Shown in pieces: positions 1 through 7,600 of a stretch of 19,316 nucleotides of DNA. The translations under genes and the position numbers were made by a program. This stretch comes from CBDUUP01 sp965370435 (lineage in GTDB: Bacteria; Chloroflexota; Anaerolineae; Anaerolineales; UBA11579): contig CBDUUP010000030.1 in assembly GCA_965370435.1 (NCBI GenBank), positions 1 to 19,316 on the forward strand. The letters are read 5' to 3'. Position 1 is the stretch's first letter. Each line of letters begins with the position of its first letter. The notes beneath the pieces were generated by a model. That model did no database searches. It worked only from the letters and a program-made list of their open reading frames with translations, and was not told the DNA's origin.

Positions 1-77
1 ACCTCTTTGAGCTGAAGGACCTCCGGCGGCCCGAACTCTGTGTACACAATCGCTTTCATTTTTTCTTGGGTAGCCAT
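1..77 (-). CDS. MDR-family alcohol dehydrogenase / quinone oxidoreductase, N-terminal fragment
   Basis: Only the first 25 codons are inside the window; the gene continues leftwards beyond base 1. The peptide begins MATQEKMKAIVYTEFGPPEV, and the stretch MKAIVYTEFGPPEVLQLKEV is the characteristic first beta strand and turn of the medium-chain dehydrogenase/reductase superfamily (GroES-like domain of zinc alcohol dehydrogenases and quinone oxidoreductases). I start it at the ATG at 77-75, preceded by a weak purine-rich AAAGAGAAAATAA; the internal ATG at 59-57, which begins the conserved MKAIVY motif, is equally possible. Substrate, zinc ligands and cofactor cannot be judged from this fragment. 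The family name is well supported; subfamily is unknown. Confidence 0.75.
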   Translation of the reverse strand, partial: MATQEKMKAIVYTEFGPPEVLQLKE

Positions 78-374
78 TTATTTTCTCTTTTTCATTATTC
101 CGAGATTGGTGAAATCTTGCGCTTAGAATATAGCAGCCAGACGGTTTTAGTATCATACATTGAATGTAAACTTCCTGGTGAACGGTCAAAACTTTACCAC
201 CAAGGCTCAATCGCAGAGATGCGCTAAGCCTTGCGAAGGTTGCTCCGGCTTCAAACCTATCAAATCTTGATTGACATAACACTAGATGAGTGGATTGGTT
301 GTGCTATGGTGCCCAGAAACATCACACTAAAAAGGGAACTTCTTTTTTTTGACACTTACCTATAAACCCTATCC
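78..374. other. spacer upstream of the dehydrogenase gene
   Basis: About 300 bp without a credible gene. For the minus-strand dehydrogenase a possible -10 element TATATT lies at 132-127, with no good -35 but with a 13-bp palindrome just beyond it (listed separately). A TTGACA at 271-276 on the plus strand has no matching -10. No clear terminator for the DUF429 gene is visible; only a weak A/T-rich stem with loop lies around 331-350. Confidence 0.5.
156..168. promoter_or_regulatory. 13-bp palindrome, possible operator of the dehydrogenase gene
   Basis: TACATTGAATGTA is a perfect inverted repeat with a one-base centre. It lies about 80 bp before the dehydrogenase start and next to the place a -35 box would occupy for the TATATT at 132-127. 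Many oxidoreductase genes are controlled by dimeric repressors that bind such sites, but no regulator gene is visible here, so the role is a guess. Confidence 0.25.
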
Positions 375-1142
375 TTAATATCCCGCCTTGAGTTCCGCCG
401 CCGGGACCACGATCTGACCCTCCCCCGCGTCCCCCACCAGGCTGACCTCCGCCGGGCGGGTGGCGGTAAGCCAGGCGGTGTAGGCCGCGGCCAGAGCGTC
501 CAATTCCGCCGGGGAGTAGATGTCATCCAGCGGCAGGATGCCCTGCATCAGCCGGTGGCGGGTGATCTCTTCGAAGATTAACATCGGGTCTGGCACATTG
601 AGGCCCTGATCGTATAAGGCCAATTGGCGCTGCAAGCGGCCTTCCAGGGTGTGCTTGGGGAAGGGCGTCCGTTCCAGCCAGGCGCAGTAGCAGGCGTGAG
701 GATAAACCTCCAGGGATTGCTTCTGTTCCTCTCCGGCGGGGAATGTTCCGTAGCCCAGGCTCTCCAGACGTTTGAAGATGGCAAAGCCGGTGCGCACCCA
801 GCCCCGGCAGTTTTCTTCATTGGCAGGGGTGCGGGTGATGCGGATGTTGCGCTGGCCCAGCAGGTACTCGGCCAGCCGGTAGCCGGTCCAGCGACCGGGG
901 CGCGGGCGGGGGTTGAGCTTGACGCGCACCGCCTCGTCGGCCATCAAGCCCTGATTGGGGCGGCGGGGCGCGTTCACCGCCACAAAAGCCGACTCCTGCC
1001 CGCCCACAAAGGCCATCACCTCATCCATCTCTCCCTCCCCCAGGGCCAGAAGGTCCAATTCGCTGCTCAAGGCGACGTAGCCGAAAGGACTCCCCTCGGC
1101 GGTGGGATCGATCCCGATGAAGGTGGTGTGGGTGAAGAGCAT
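375..1142 (-). CDS. DUF429 domain protein (predicted RNase H-like fold)
   Basis: A 255-residue protein starting MLFTHTTFIGIDPTAEGS. The GIDPT strand (residues 10-14), the VAVNAPRRPN turn (54-63), EVYPHA (145-150) and the late helix ELDALAAAYTAW (213-224) occur in the order expected for DUF429, a family predicted to have an RNase H-like nuclease fold but without a settled function. The Asp usually found in the I-D-A-P turn is Asn57 here. The reading frame is open to 1211, but the extra 23 residues are a translation of a heptamer repeat array, so I place the start at 1142. No Shine-Dalgarno site precedes it. It lies downstream of the GNAT gene on the same strand but is separated by about 350 bp, so it is probably transcribed separately. 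Confidence 0.75.
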   Translation of the reverse strand: MLFTHTTFIGIDPTAEGSPFGYVALSSELDLLALGEGEMDEVMAFVGGQESAFVAVNAPRRPNQGLMADEAVRVKLNPRPRPGRWTGYRLAEYLLGQRNIRITRTPANEENCRGWVRTGFAIFKRLESLGYGTFPAGEEQKQSLEVYPHACYCAWLERTPFPKHTLEGRLQRQLALYDQGLNVPDPMLIFEEITRHRLMQGILPLDDIYSPAELDALAAAYTAWLTATRPAEVSLVGDAGEGQIVVPAAELKAGY

Positions 1143-1153
1143 GGCGGTGCACG

Positions 1154-1218
1154 GTTGAAAGTTGGAAGGTTGAAAGGTTGAAAGTTGCAGGTTACAAGTA
1201 ACAAGTAGCAAGTTGCGG
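1154..1218. repeat. 7-nt periodic array (GTTGAAA type)
   Basis: Nine consecutive 7-8-nt units, each beginning GTT or GTA: gttgaaa, gttggaag, gttgaaag, gttgaaa, gttgcag, gttacaa, gtaacaa, gtagcaa, gttgcgg. It fills the space just before the DUF429 start codon on the minus strand and would form most of its 5' leader. Units drift in sequence while the period is nearly constant. Confidence 0.75.
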
Positions 1219-1349
1219 ATTGTAGTATCAGTGTAGCGGAAAAATGATGGCGGCGCAACTGATTTCCCCCTCCGGCCTGCGTATTACAAGTATCGAATTG
1301 TCATTCCGAGCACCCCACAACGCCACAGACGCGGTTCAGTGGGGAAGAA

Positions 1350-1425
1350 ACAAAAAAACAAAAAACGTTTATTCACGAATAACGCTAATCTGCGCGAATT
1401 TTTTTGTTTTAATTCGCGTTATTCG
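1350..1425 (-). terminator. possible terminator of the GNAT gene (bulged hairpin plus T-rich tract)
   Basis: Read on the minus strand, CGAATAACG and CGAATT (1425-1411) can pair with AATTCG and CGTTATTCG (1400-1376) around an A-rich loop, with a bulge on one side. A T-rich run, complementary to the A-rich stretch at 1350-1366, follows after nine bases. The stem is made of the 9-nt repeat itself. The bulge and the gap before the T tract make this a weak intrinsic terminator. Confidence 0.35.
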
Positions 1426-1438
1426 CGCAATTCGCGGA
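1412..1438. repeat. 9-nt tandem repeat ATTCGCGNN, three units
   Basis: attcgcgtt, attcgcgca and attcgcgga follow one another exactly. A degraded inverted copy (cacgaataacgc, then gcgcgaatt) lies at 1374-1400. A related inverted element lies at 12021-12064. Confidence 0.75.
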
Positions 1439-1488
1439 TAAAAAATTTCTCGGTCCCCAGCCTCCAAATGCCGCCTCGAATTCCCCAA

Positions 1489-2415
1489 TCACCCAGCCTC
1501 CCCCTCGCCTCCCAAACGCTTCCAGCACATATACCGCAGCCGCGGCCAGGAGGTCAAACCCGCCCCCTCCCAGACCGCTTGGCTGCCGTCGTAATGCCCT
1601 CCCGAGGCCAGGTCCAAGGTCAGGGTGCGGGGCGGGGTGGGGTAGACTGCGAGGGCTTGGGCCAGCCAGCTCGCCTGGGCCGGACTCTCCCAGGTTGACC
1701 GGTCGGCGGCCAGGTAGGCGTCATATTTCCCCAGCAATCCGGCCACCCGCAGATAGCCGACCTCCTCCCCATCCAGCAAGCAAGCCCAGTGACGGGCGGC
1801 GGTGCGCAGGGTGGCGCGCCGGTAGTCGCCCAGGATCATGTCCGCCGCGCCGGGGTCGCCGTTGCGCAATTCATGTTCCAACCAGCGATGGTAAGCGTCA
1901 AGCAGTTGGCGCGGGGAGAGCTCCTCCACCGTCCAGGGGCCTTCCTCCGAGGCCAATTCACCATCCGGGGGAAGCCGCCAACCTTTTGAGCGGAAAGATC
2001 GAAACCCCAATGCCTCGAAAAAGGCCTTCGCCGGTCCGTTCTCTGGGGTGATGGCCGCGGTCATGTAATCCAGTTCTTCTTTTTTGGCGATCCCCTCCGC
2101 ATGCTCCACCAGACGGCGGGCATACCCCCGGCGGCGGTGGGGAGCTTCCACCCCCATGCTCTCGATATGCAGCGACAAGGCCCGTTCCCGTAGGAACAGG
2201 TAGCCAGATGGCTGCCCCTCCTGCTCCAGGATCAGCCCTTGGAGCTTGCGATGATAATTCATTGGCAGGATCAAATGCCGCAGCAGGAATCGCCGCAGCC
2301 CCTTCAAACTTGTCGGATTGAAGGCTGGATCCACCTCGGGCAGGTGGACGAACTCGCGCCCGGAGGCCCAATAAGCCTGGCGGCGCGTGGCGGGTGAGAT
2401 TTGGATATCGGTCAT
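1489..2415 (-). CDS. GNAT-family N-acetyltransferase
   Basis: A 308-residue soluble protein. The acetyl-CoA binding motif A of the GCN5-related acetyltransferases is at residues 84-102 (IESMGVEAPHRRRGYARRL, with the R-R-x-G-Y/x-A pyrophosphate loop), and the motif B helix NGPAKAFFEALGF at 126-138. The remaining ~160 residues have no acetyl-CoA loop and may be a second, degenerate GNAT-like half; this is inference from length. Substrate unknown. The start at 2415 is supported by a TATACT -10 box ending 7 nt upstream, which suggests a leaderless transcript. It is divergent from the membrane protein gene at 2575. Confidence 0.8.
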   Translation of the reverse strand: MTDIQISPATRRQAYWASGREFVHLPEVDPAFNPTSLKGLRRFLLRHLILPMNYHRKLQGLILEQEGQPSGYLFLRERALSLHIESMGVEAPHRRRGYARRLVEHAEGIAKKEELDYMTAAITPENGPAKAFFEALGFRSFRSKGWRLPPDGELASEEGPWTVEELSPRQLLDAYHRWLEHELRNGDPGAADMILGDYRRATLRTAARHWACLLDGEEVGYLRVAGLLGKYDAYLAADRSTWESPAQASWLAQALAVYPTPPRTLTLDLASGGHYDGSQAVWEGAGLTSWPRLRYMCWKRLGGEGEAG

Positions 2416-2422
2416 GACGCGT

Positions 2423-2428
2423 AGTATA
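2423..2428 (-). promoter_or_regulatory. -10 box of the GNAT gene, leaderless arrangement
   Basis: TATACT on the minus strand lies 7 nt before the ATG at 2415, so the expected transcription start is at or next to the A of the start codon. No Shine-Dalgarno site is present. The -35 region is overlapped by the palindrome at 2441-2457. Confidence 0.45.
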
Positions 2429-2440
2429 CCTTATTCCAAC

Positions 2441-2457
2441 TCTGACAGTCTGTCAGA
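2441..2457. promoter_or_regulatory. 17-bp inverted repeat, likely operator in a divergent promoter region
   Basis: TCTGACA-GTC-TGTCAGA is a perfect 7+3+7 inverted repeat. It occupies the place where the -35 element of the GNAT promoter should be and lies between two divergent genes. TetR-type repressors often bind sites of this general form, but no regulator is encoded nearby, so the cognate protein is unknown. Confidence 0.45.
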
Positions 2458-2469
2458 TTCAAAATAATA

Positions 2470-2536
2470 TTAACCACAAAGATACGAAGTCACTAAGAAA
2501 AATTATAAACTTTGGATCTTTGTGCCTGGGTGTTAA
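2470..2536. repeat. inverted pair of 9-nt ACCACAAAG-type repeats
   Basis: The left arm reads in 9-nt steps: accacaaag, atacgaagt, cactaagaa. The right arm (2511-2536), read on the other strand, gives aacacccag, gcacaaaga, tccaaag. The arms face each other around an A/T-rich centre, giving an imperfect hairpin. This type (CACAAAG.CACGAAG) recurs in the spacers of many environmental bacteria, from general familiarity. Confidence 0.6.
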
Positions 2537-2562
2537 TAACCCCCCATAATTCCGTCATGCGA

Positions 2563-2568
2563 TAGAAT
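2563..2568 (+). promoter_or_regulatory. -10 box directly before the membrane protein gene
   Basis: TAGAAT is followed by six bases (TAGGGA) and then the ATG at 2575. With a normal discriminator length, transcription would begin on the A of the start codon. No -35 match is visible. Confidence 0.4.
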
Positions 2569-2574
2569 TAGGGA

Positions 2575-4119
2575 ATGCAAAACAACGCCCGTTTCATCAA
2601 ATCCGCCCTCCCCACCCTCGCCTGGACATTGGCCTTCGCCGTCGCCTACGCCCAGGCGCCTCTCTACACCTCCAACCAGAACCAATATTTCCTGCACGGG
2701 CTGGCCCGGGCCGGATGGGGGACCCTGAGCGAGGATTGGCTGGCGAACACACTCGACCCCGCGCCGGTTTTCAGCTTCATGGTCGAATGGGCTTATCGCA
2801 TCTTCGCCAGCGAGCTGATCTTCTACTTCATCTACGCCCTGCTGATGGGCGTTTACCTGTTCAGCGTGGCGGGAATCGTCTCCACGCTATACGACCTGCA
2901 CAGTTCGAAAGCGAGGCGCTTCGGCTACTTCGCCCTGCTCATCCTGGTCCACTCGGCGGCGCTGCGCTTTCTCTTTTCGCGCACTTTGGGATTCAACTGG
3001 GCCTACGTCTTGGAGGCGGGGGTGGCCGGGCAGCGCATCATGGGGTCGGTGCTCCAGCCCAGCGCCTTTGGGGTACTTATAGCGCTTTCTATTTATCTGT
3101 TCCTGCGCGGCCAGCGTATTTGGGCCGCCGCCCTGCTCCCTCTCACTGCCACTTTCCATCCCACCTATCTATTGAGCGCGGCGGTCCTCACCGCGGCCTA
3201 CATGGTCGTCGCCTATCAGGAAGAACGCAAGCTCAAACCGTCTTTCCTTATTGGATTGACCGCCCTGGCGCTGGTTCTGCCCATCCTAGCGTATTCGATC
3301 ACCGTCTTCACGCCCACCTCCGCGGAGGTCTTCGCCCGCACCCGCGACCTCCTGGTCCATTACCGCATCCCCCACCACGCAACGCCCGCTGAATGGTTCG
3401 ACGCCAGCGCCGTGGCCCAATTGCTCATCGTCGGCCTGGCGCTGTTTCTCATCCGCAAGACGCGGCTGTTCCTCCTCCTGGCGATCCCCGCGGCCACCGC
3501 CCTCGCCTTGACCCTGCTCCAGATATTCACCGGCAGCGACGCCCTGGCCCTGATCTTCCCCTGGCGGATGTCGGTCTTCATCGTGCCGCTCAGCGCTTGC
3601 ATCCTGGTCGGGCATGGCTGGACATGGGTGGGGGAGAAATACGAGCCGCAAATGACCCGCTATCAACGCGCCCTGAACTTCATCACGATTTTCGGCATCC
3701 TATCCGTCGTGTCCATCGGCGCGGTGCGTTTCAGCATTGAAAGCGCCAACAAGAGCAGCGCGCCGGAACGGCTCATGATGGCCTTCGTCGCCCAGAACGC
3801 GGCCCCTGGCCAGGTCTATCTCACCCCCATCAAGATGCAGGATTTTCGTCTGGTCACCGGCGCGCCGGTCTTGGTGGATTTCAAGTCTATCCCCTACCAG
3901 GATGTGGAAGTCGAGGAATGGTACACCCGCGTTCAACTCGCCGACCAGTTCTATCTCGCCGACGACGAGGACGAGCAATGCGGCCTGCTTTCTACCCTCG
4001 CAGATGAGTACGGCGTCACCCACGCCATTCTCAGACCCGAGCAGTTCACCCTGACCTGCGAAGGGTTGCGAGAGCAATATCGGGATGCGGATTATGGCGT
4101 ATATGCGTTGGAACGTTGA
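2575..4119 (+). CDS. polytopic membrane protein with GT-C-like layout
   Basis: A 514-residue protein with about ten hydrophobic segments in the first ~380 residues (for example 12-27, 79-100, 117-133, 163-180, 197-213, 222-242) and a soluble C-terminal domain of ~125 residues rich in acidic residues (YLADDEDEQ). The first loop (PLYTSNQNQYFLHGLARAG, then EDWLANTLDPAP) resembles the extracytoplasmic acidic loop of GT-C-type glycosyltransferases and of uncharacterised membrane proteins of that size, so it may use a lipid-linked sugar, but no diagnostic motif is certain. The start is the ATG behind a TAGAAT box. The last codons (CGT TGA) lie inside a CGTTnnAA repeat array. Confidence 0.6.
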   Translation: MQNNARFIKSALPTLAWTLAFAVAYAQAPLYTSNQNQYFLHGLARAGWGTLSEDWLANTLDPAPVFSFMVEWAYRIFASELIFYFIYALLMGVYLFSVAGIVSTLYDLHSSKARRFGYFALLILVHSAALRFLFSRTLGFNWAYVLEAGVAGQRIMGSVLQPSAFGVLIALSIYLFLRGQRIWAAALLPLTATFHPTYLLSAAVLTAAYMVVAYQEERKLKPSFLIGLTALALVLPILAYSITVFTPTSAEVFARTRDLLVHYRIPHHATPAEWFDASAVAQLLIVGLALFLIRKTRLFLLLAIPAATALALTLLQIFTGSDALALIFPWRMSVFIVPLSACILVGHGWTWVGEKYEPQMTRYQRALNFITIFGILSVVSIGAVRFSIESANKSSAPERLMMAFVAQNAAPGQVYLTPIKMQDFRLVTGAPVLVDFKSIPYQDVEVEEWYTRVQLADQFYLADDEDEQCGLLSTLADEYGVTHAILRPEQFTLTCEGLREQYRDADYGVYALER

Positions 4120-4133
4120 ACGTGCAAACGTTA
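4106..4133. repeat. 8-nt periodic array CGTTnnAA, copy 1
   Basis: cgttggaa, cgttgaa, cgtgcaaa, cgtta. The stop codon of the membrane protein gene (TGA at 4117-4119) is inside the second unit, so the array includes the end of the coding sequence. The cloverleaf repeat follows immediately. Confidence 0.75.
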
Positions 4134-4240
4134 GCGACTAAAGTCGCACCAACAACTGCGAAGTCCGCCTTTCGGCGGACTAAATTTCTTTGAGTCGGCG
4201 AAGGCCGACTTTGTAAATGTTAGTGCGACTTTTAGTCGCA
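4131..4240. repeat. cloverleaf-like palindromic repeat element (~110 bp)
   Basis: Outer arms GCGACTAAAGTCGCAC (4134-4149) and its near-perfect complement GTGCGACTTTTAGTCGC (4223-4239) enclose two strong inner hairpins: AGTCCGCC-TTTC-GGCGGACT (4162-4181) and AGTCGGC-GAAG-GCCGACT (4193-4210). Each outer arm is also palindromic by itself. No coding frame is present. The layout is that of a small non-coding palindromic element, like REP or MITE units. I see no target-site duplication that I would trust. Confidence 0.8.
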
Positions 4241-4299
4241 ATGTGTTTCGCCAACCAAACTCACCCCCAAACTGAAATACACCCCCTTCAACCGGTAAT

Positions 4300-4328
4300 T
4301 TGACAACATCACTCCGATATGATACACT
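4300..4328 (+). promoter_or_regulatory. sigma-70-type promoter of the met operon
   Basis: TTGACA (4300-4305), a 17-bp spacer, and TACACT (4323-4328) preceded by TG one base upstream (extended -10, TGATACACT). Transcription would start near 4335, about 25 nt before the SAM riboswitch, so the complete aptamer would be in the leader. This is the best -35/-10 pair in the window. Confidence 0.75.
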
Positions 4329-4360
4329 CTACCCACAAATGAATAGCGGTTTATAATCGC

Positions 4361-4500
4361 ACTCATCCAGAGAGGTGGAGGGACCGGCCCTGTGAAACCT
4401 CGGCAACCACCGCAGCCCCGCGGCAGGTGCTAATTCCGGCAGAGACTCAGCCCCGGCTGAGAGGTCTGGAAGATGAGGGATGCTGCCTCGTTTAGCAACG
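4361..4500 (+). promoter_or_regulatory. SAM-I (S-box) riboswitch
   Basis: The S-box core is complete: AGAGAGGTGGAGGGA, GGCCCTGTGAAACC, TCGGCAACC and GGTGCTAATTCCGGC in the right order and spacing. P1 is CTCATC (4362-4367) with GATGAG (4472-4477); P4 is the CTCAGCC/GGCTGAG hairpin around 4446-4461. The 3' strand of P1 overlaps GAGG (4475-4478), which can instead pair with CCTC (4503-4506), with TGCT/AGCA (4481-4484, 4494-4497) stacking inside; this would be the antiterminator. SAM binding would keep P1 closed and allow the terminator at 4502-4528. It therefore looks like a transcriptional OFF switch for metH and the genes behind it. Confidence 0.95.
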
Positions 4501-4501
4501 T

Positions 4502-4528
4502 GCCTCTCTCCAGAGAGGTGATTTTTTT
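4502..4528 (+). terminator. intrinsic terminator of the SAM riboswitch
   Basis: CCTCTCT/AGAGAGG hairpin (4503-4509 with 4512-4518), G-U extendable at its base, followed after GA by seven T residues at 4522-4528. The 5' arm is shared with the proposed antiterminator, as expected for the S-box expression platform. Confidence 0.9.
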
Positions 4529-4529
4529 A

Positions 4530-4599
4530 AGTAGTCATTAGTCAGTGGGTAGTGGACAGTGATCGGTTCTCCATTCACCATTCACTGTCCGCAATCCGA
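4530..4599. repeat. 7-nt periodic array between riboswitch and metH
   Basis: Ten consecutive 7-nt units: agtagtc, attagtc, agtgggt, agtggac, agtgatc, ggttctc, cattcac, cattcac, tgtccgc, aatccga. The first half (AGTGGAC, AGTGATC) is roughly complementary to the second (CATTCAC, TGTCCGC), so it can fold back. It fills the whole distance from the terminator T tract to the metH Shine-Dalgarno site, and in the metH frame it reads open, which would mislead start prediction. Confidence 0.75.
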
Positions 4600-4617
4600 A
4601 ATACACGGAGCATTAGT

Positions 4618-7600
4618 ATGAGCAAGAAGCAACGTTCTTACACCAATCGCCGCTACCTCGACGCTTTGGATGAACGCGTCTTGATCTATGACGGGGCGAT
4701 GGGGACCAGCCTGCAACTGTTGAATTTGACCGCGGAGGACTTTGGCGGGGAGAAGTATAACGGGTGCAATGATTATCTGGTCATCACCTCCCCTGAGGCG
4801 GTCGAGAGCGTACATCGCTCTTTCCTGGAGGTAGGTGTGGATGTGCTGGAGACGGACACCTTCCGCTCTAACCGCCTCACCCTGGGCGAGTACGATTTGG
4901 GCGACAAGGTTTATAAGATCAACCACGCCGCCGCCTCGCTGGCCCGACGATTGGCGGATGAATATGGCACGTCTGACCATCCTCGATTTGTGGCCGGTTC
5001 GATTGGCCCTTCTGGAAAGCTCCCCTCCGCCGACGACCCGGATTTATCCGACGTGGGCTACGATGATCTGGTGGAACTCTTCCGCGAGCAGGCTGTGGCC
5101 TTGATCCAGGGCGGGGTGGACGTTTTGCTCATCGAGACCTCCCAGGACATCCTGGAGGTCAAGGCCGCCATCCAGGGCATCCAACTGGCCTTTGAGGAAA
5201 CCGGCGAGGTTATCCCTCTGCAAGCGCAGGTCACGTTGGATACTTCCGGGCGGATGCTGCTGGGGACCGACATCGCCACGGCTCTCACCATCCTGGAAGG
5301 CCTGCCCATTGACGTTATCGGCTTGAATTGCTCCACCGGCCCGGAACACATGCGGGAACCCATCCGCTACCTGGGAGAACACGCCGCATTGCCGGTCTCG
5401 GCCATCCCCAACGCGGGGCTGCCCCTCAACGTGGACGGGGAGGCAGTCTACCCCCTGGAGCCGGAACCCTTCGCCCAGGCGATGGCCGAATTCGTGGAGA
5501 AGAACAATATCAGCGTGGTGGGGGGCTGCTGCGGCACGACTCCGGAACACCTCAAATTACTGGTGGAGAAATTGGGCCAACGCCCCCTCCCGCCCCGCCC
5601 GGAGAAGGACGAGCCGCGCCTGTCCTCCTCCATCCAAAGTCTTGCCATGCAGCAAGAGCCGCCGCCGCTTCTCATTGGCGAGCGGTTGAACGCCACCGGC
5701 AGCCGCAAGTTCAAGCGCTTGCTGATGGAAGAAGATTACGACGCCATCCTGGAGATGGGCCGCCAGCAGGTGGCGGGCGGCGCCCACGCCCTGGACGTTT
5801 CTGTTGCGTTGACAGAGAGGGCCGACGAGAGCCACTTGATGGCCCAGGTGGTCAAGAAGCTGGCGATGGGGGTGGAAGCCCCCCTGGTGATCGACTCCAC
5901 CGAACCGGAGGTGATGGAGACGGCGCTCAAGCTGGCGCCGGGACGCTGCCTGCTCAATTCCACCCACCTGGAAGCGGGCCGCCCCAAGCTGGAAGAAGTG
6001 TTGAGTCTGGCAAAACAGCACAACGCCGCCGTCATCGTGCTCACCATTGACCAGGAGGGTATGGCCAAGACCGTGGAGCGCAAGATCGAGATCGCCAGAC
6101 GCATCTACCATATCGCGGTGGACGAGTTCGGCTTGAGGCCGGAAGACCTGGTCTACGACCCCCTCACCTTCCCCCTCTCCACCGGCGACCCTGAATTTGT
6201 GGATTCGGCGGTGGCGACTATCGAGAGCATCAAGCGCATCAAGGAAGAGCTGCCCGGCGTGTTCACCTCCCTGGGCGTCAGCAACGTGTCCTTTGGGTTG
6301 AGCAAAGCGGCACGGCCGACCCTCAACAGCCTGATGCTCCATCACTGCGTCCGGGCCGGGCTGGACATGGCAATCGTCCACGCCTCCAAGGTGAAACCCT
6401 ATGCCGAGATTCCCGAGGAAGAGCGGGAGCTGATGGAAGACCTGATCTTCAACCGCCGGGAGGACGCCTTGCAAAGGGTGATCGAGTTCTATGAGAACGT
6501 TGACCCGGCCGAGGAAGAATCCCAGGCCGACCCCACCGAGGGGATGGAAGCCGAGGAACGCCTCCATTGGCGCATCCTGCACCGCCACAAGGAGAGCGTG
6601 GAGGCCGACATTGACGAGGTCATCGCTCGGAAGACCTTCCCCAACGACCACGAGGCGGCGGTGGACCTGCTCAACAACGCTCTGCTGCCCGCCATGAAGG
6701 AGGTCGGCGACCGCTTTGGGGCCGGGGAGTTGATCCTCCCCTTCGTGCTGCAATCGGCGGAGGTGATGAAGAAGGCCGTCTCCCACCTGGAGAATTACCT
6801 GGAGGTGCAGGAAGGCGTCACCAAAGGCAAGATCGTGCTGGCTACCGTCTACGGTGACGTGCACGACATCGGCAAGAATTTGGTCAAGACCATCCTGAGC
6901 AACAACGGCTACACAGTCTTCGATCTGGGCAAACAGGTCCCCGCTGAGGACATTATCGCCAAGGCGGTGGAGGTAGAGGCTGACGCTATCGGCCTGAGCG
7001 CCCTGCTGGTCAGCACCAGCAAGCAGATGCCCCTCATCGTGAACGAACTGCACCGCCGGGGATTGGAGATTCCGGTGTTGATCGGCGGGGCGGCCATCAA
7101 CCGTCGCTTCGGTTGGCGCATCCTTTATATAGAAGAGGAGACCCCATATACGCCCGGTGTCTTCTACTGCAAGGACGCCTTTGAGGGCCTGGAGACCGTG
7201 GACCGGTTGACCAACGCGGATAAGCGCGGCCCGCTCTTGGGTGATCTGCACGCCAAAGCCGCCAACGAGATGGGCCGCGAGGTCAAGACCAAGCGGGTTC
7301 GCACCAAGACGACCTCAAGCCTGCCTCCTGCAGAGCACATCCCCGAACCACCGCATTGGGGGCCGCGGACGGTGGGCGAGATGCCGCTGGAGATCATCTT
7401 CCAACACCTGTACAAGAAAGAATTGTTCCGCCTCTCATGGGGCGCTAAGAACGCCCACGGCGAGGAGTGGGAGAAGCTGAAAGCAGAATTCGAGACTCGC
7501 CTGGAGAAGATGCAGCGCGAGGCTCTGCAGACCGGCTGGCTGCAACCGCAGGCCGTGTACGGTTATTGGCCGGCCCAATCGGAGGGAGACGACTTGATTT

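Larger units (their letters stand above)
1143..1488. other. spacer between the GNAT and DUF429 genes
   Basis: This 346-bp spacer contains the heptamer array at 1154-1218 and the 9-nt ATTCGCG repeat hairpin at 1376-1438. A weak candidate minus-strand promoter for the DUF429 gene is TTGCGC at 1258-1253, 17 bp, then TACACT at 1235-1230. Short plus-strand frames here match nothing recognisable and overlap the repeats, so I call no gene. Confidence 0.5.

Noticed and set aside
271..276. TTGACA as a plus-strand promoter
   Set aside because: No -10-like hexamer occurs at 16-18 bp, and no plus-strand gene follows.
331..350. A-run/T-run hairpin as a terminator of the DUF429 gene
   Set aside because: The stem would be almost only A-T pairs with a mismatch, too weak to call.
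1143..1211. Longer N-terminus for the DUF429 protein (start at 1211)
   Set aside because: The additional residues are the translated heptamer array, and the conserved fold begins only after the ATG at 1142.
4352..4357. TATAAT as the -10 box of the met operon
   Set aside because: No -35 partner, and transcription from it would begin inside the 5' strand of riboswitch helix P1. The TTGACA/TACACT pair upstream explains a full aptamer.
4552..4617. Upstream start for metH giving 22 extra residues
   Set aside because: The extension is a translation of the heptamer array and lacks a ribosome binding site, while the ATG at 4618 has ACGGAG at the right distance and begins just before the conserved barrel.
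5557..7251. A 564-codon open frame on the minus strand inside metH
   Set aside because: It is antisense to an intact metH with conserved motifs in every module; the frame is open because of GC-rich codon bias, and its translation shows no recognisable domain.
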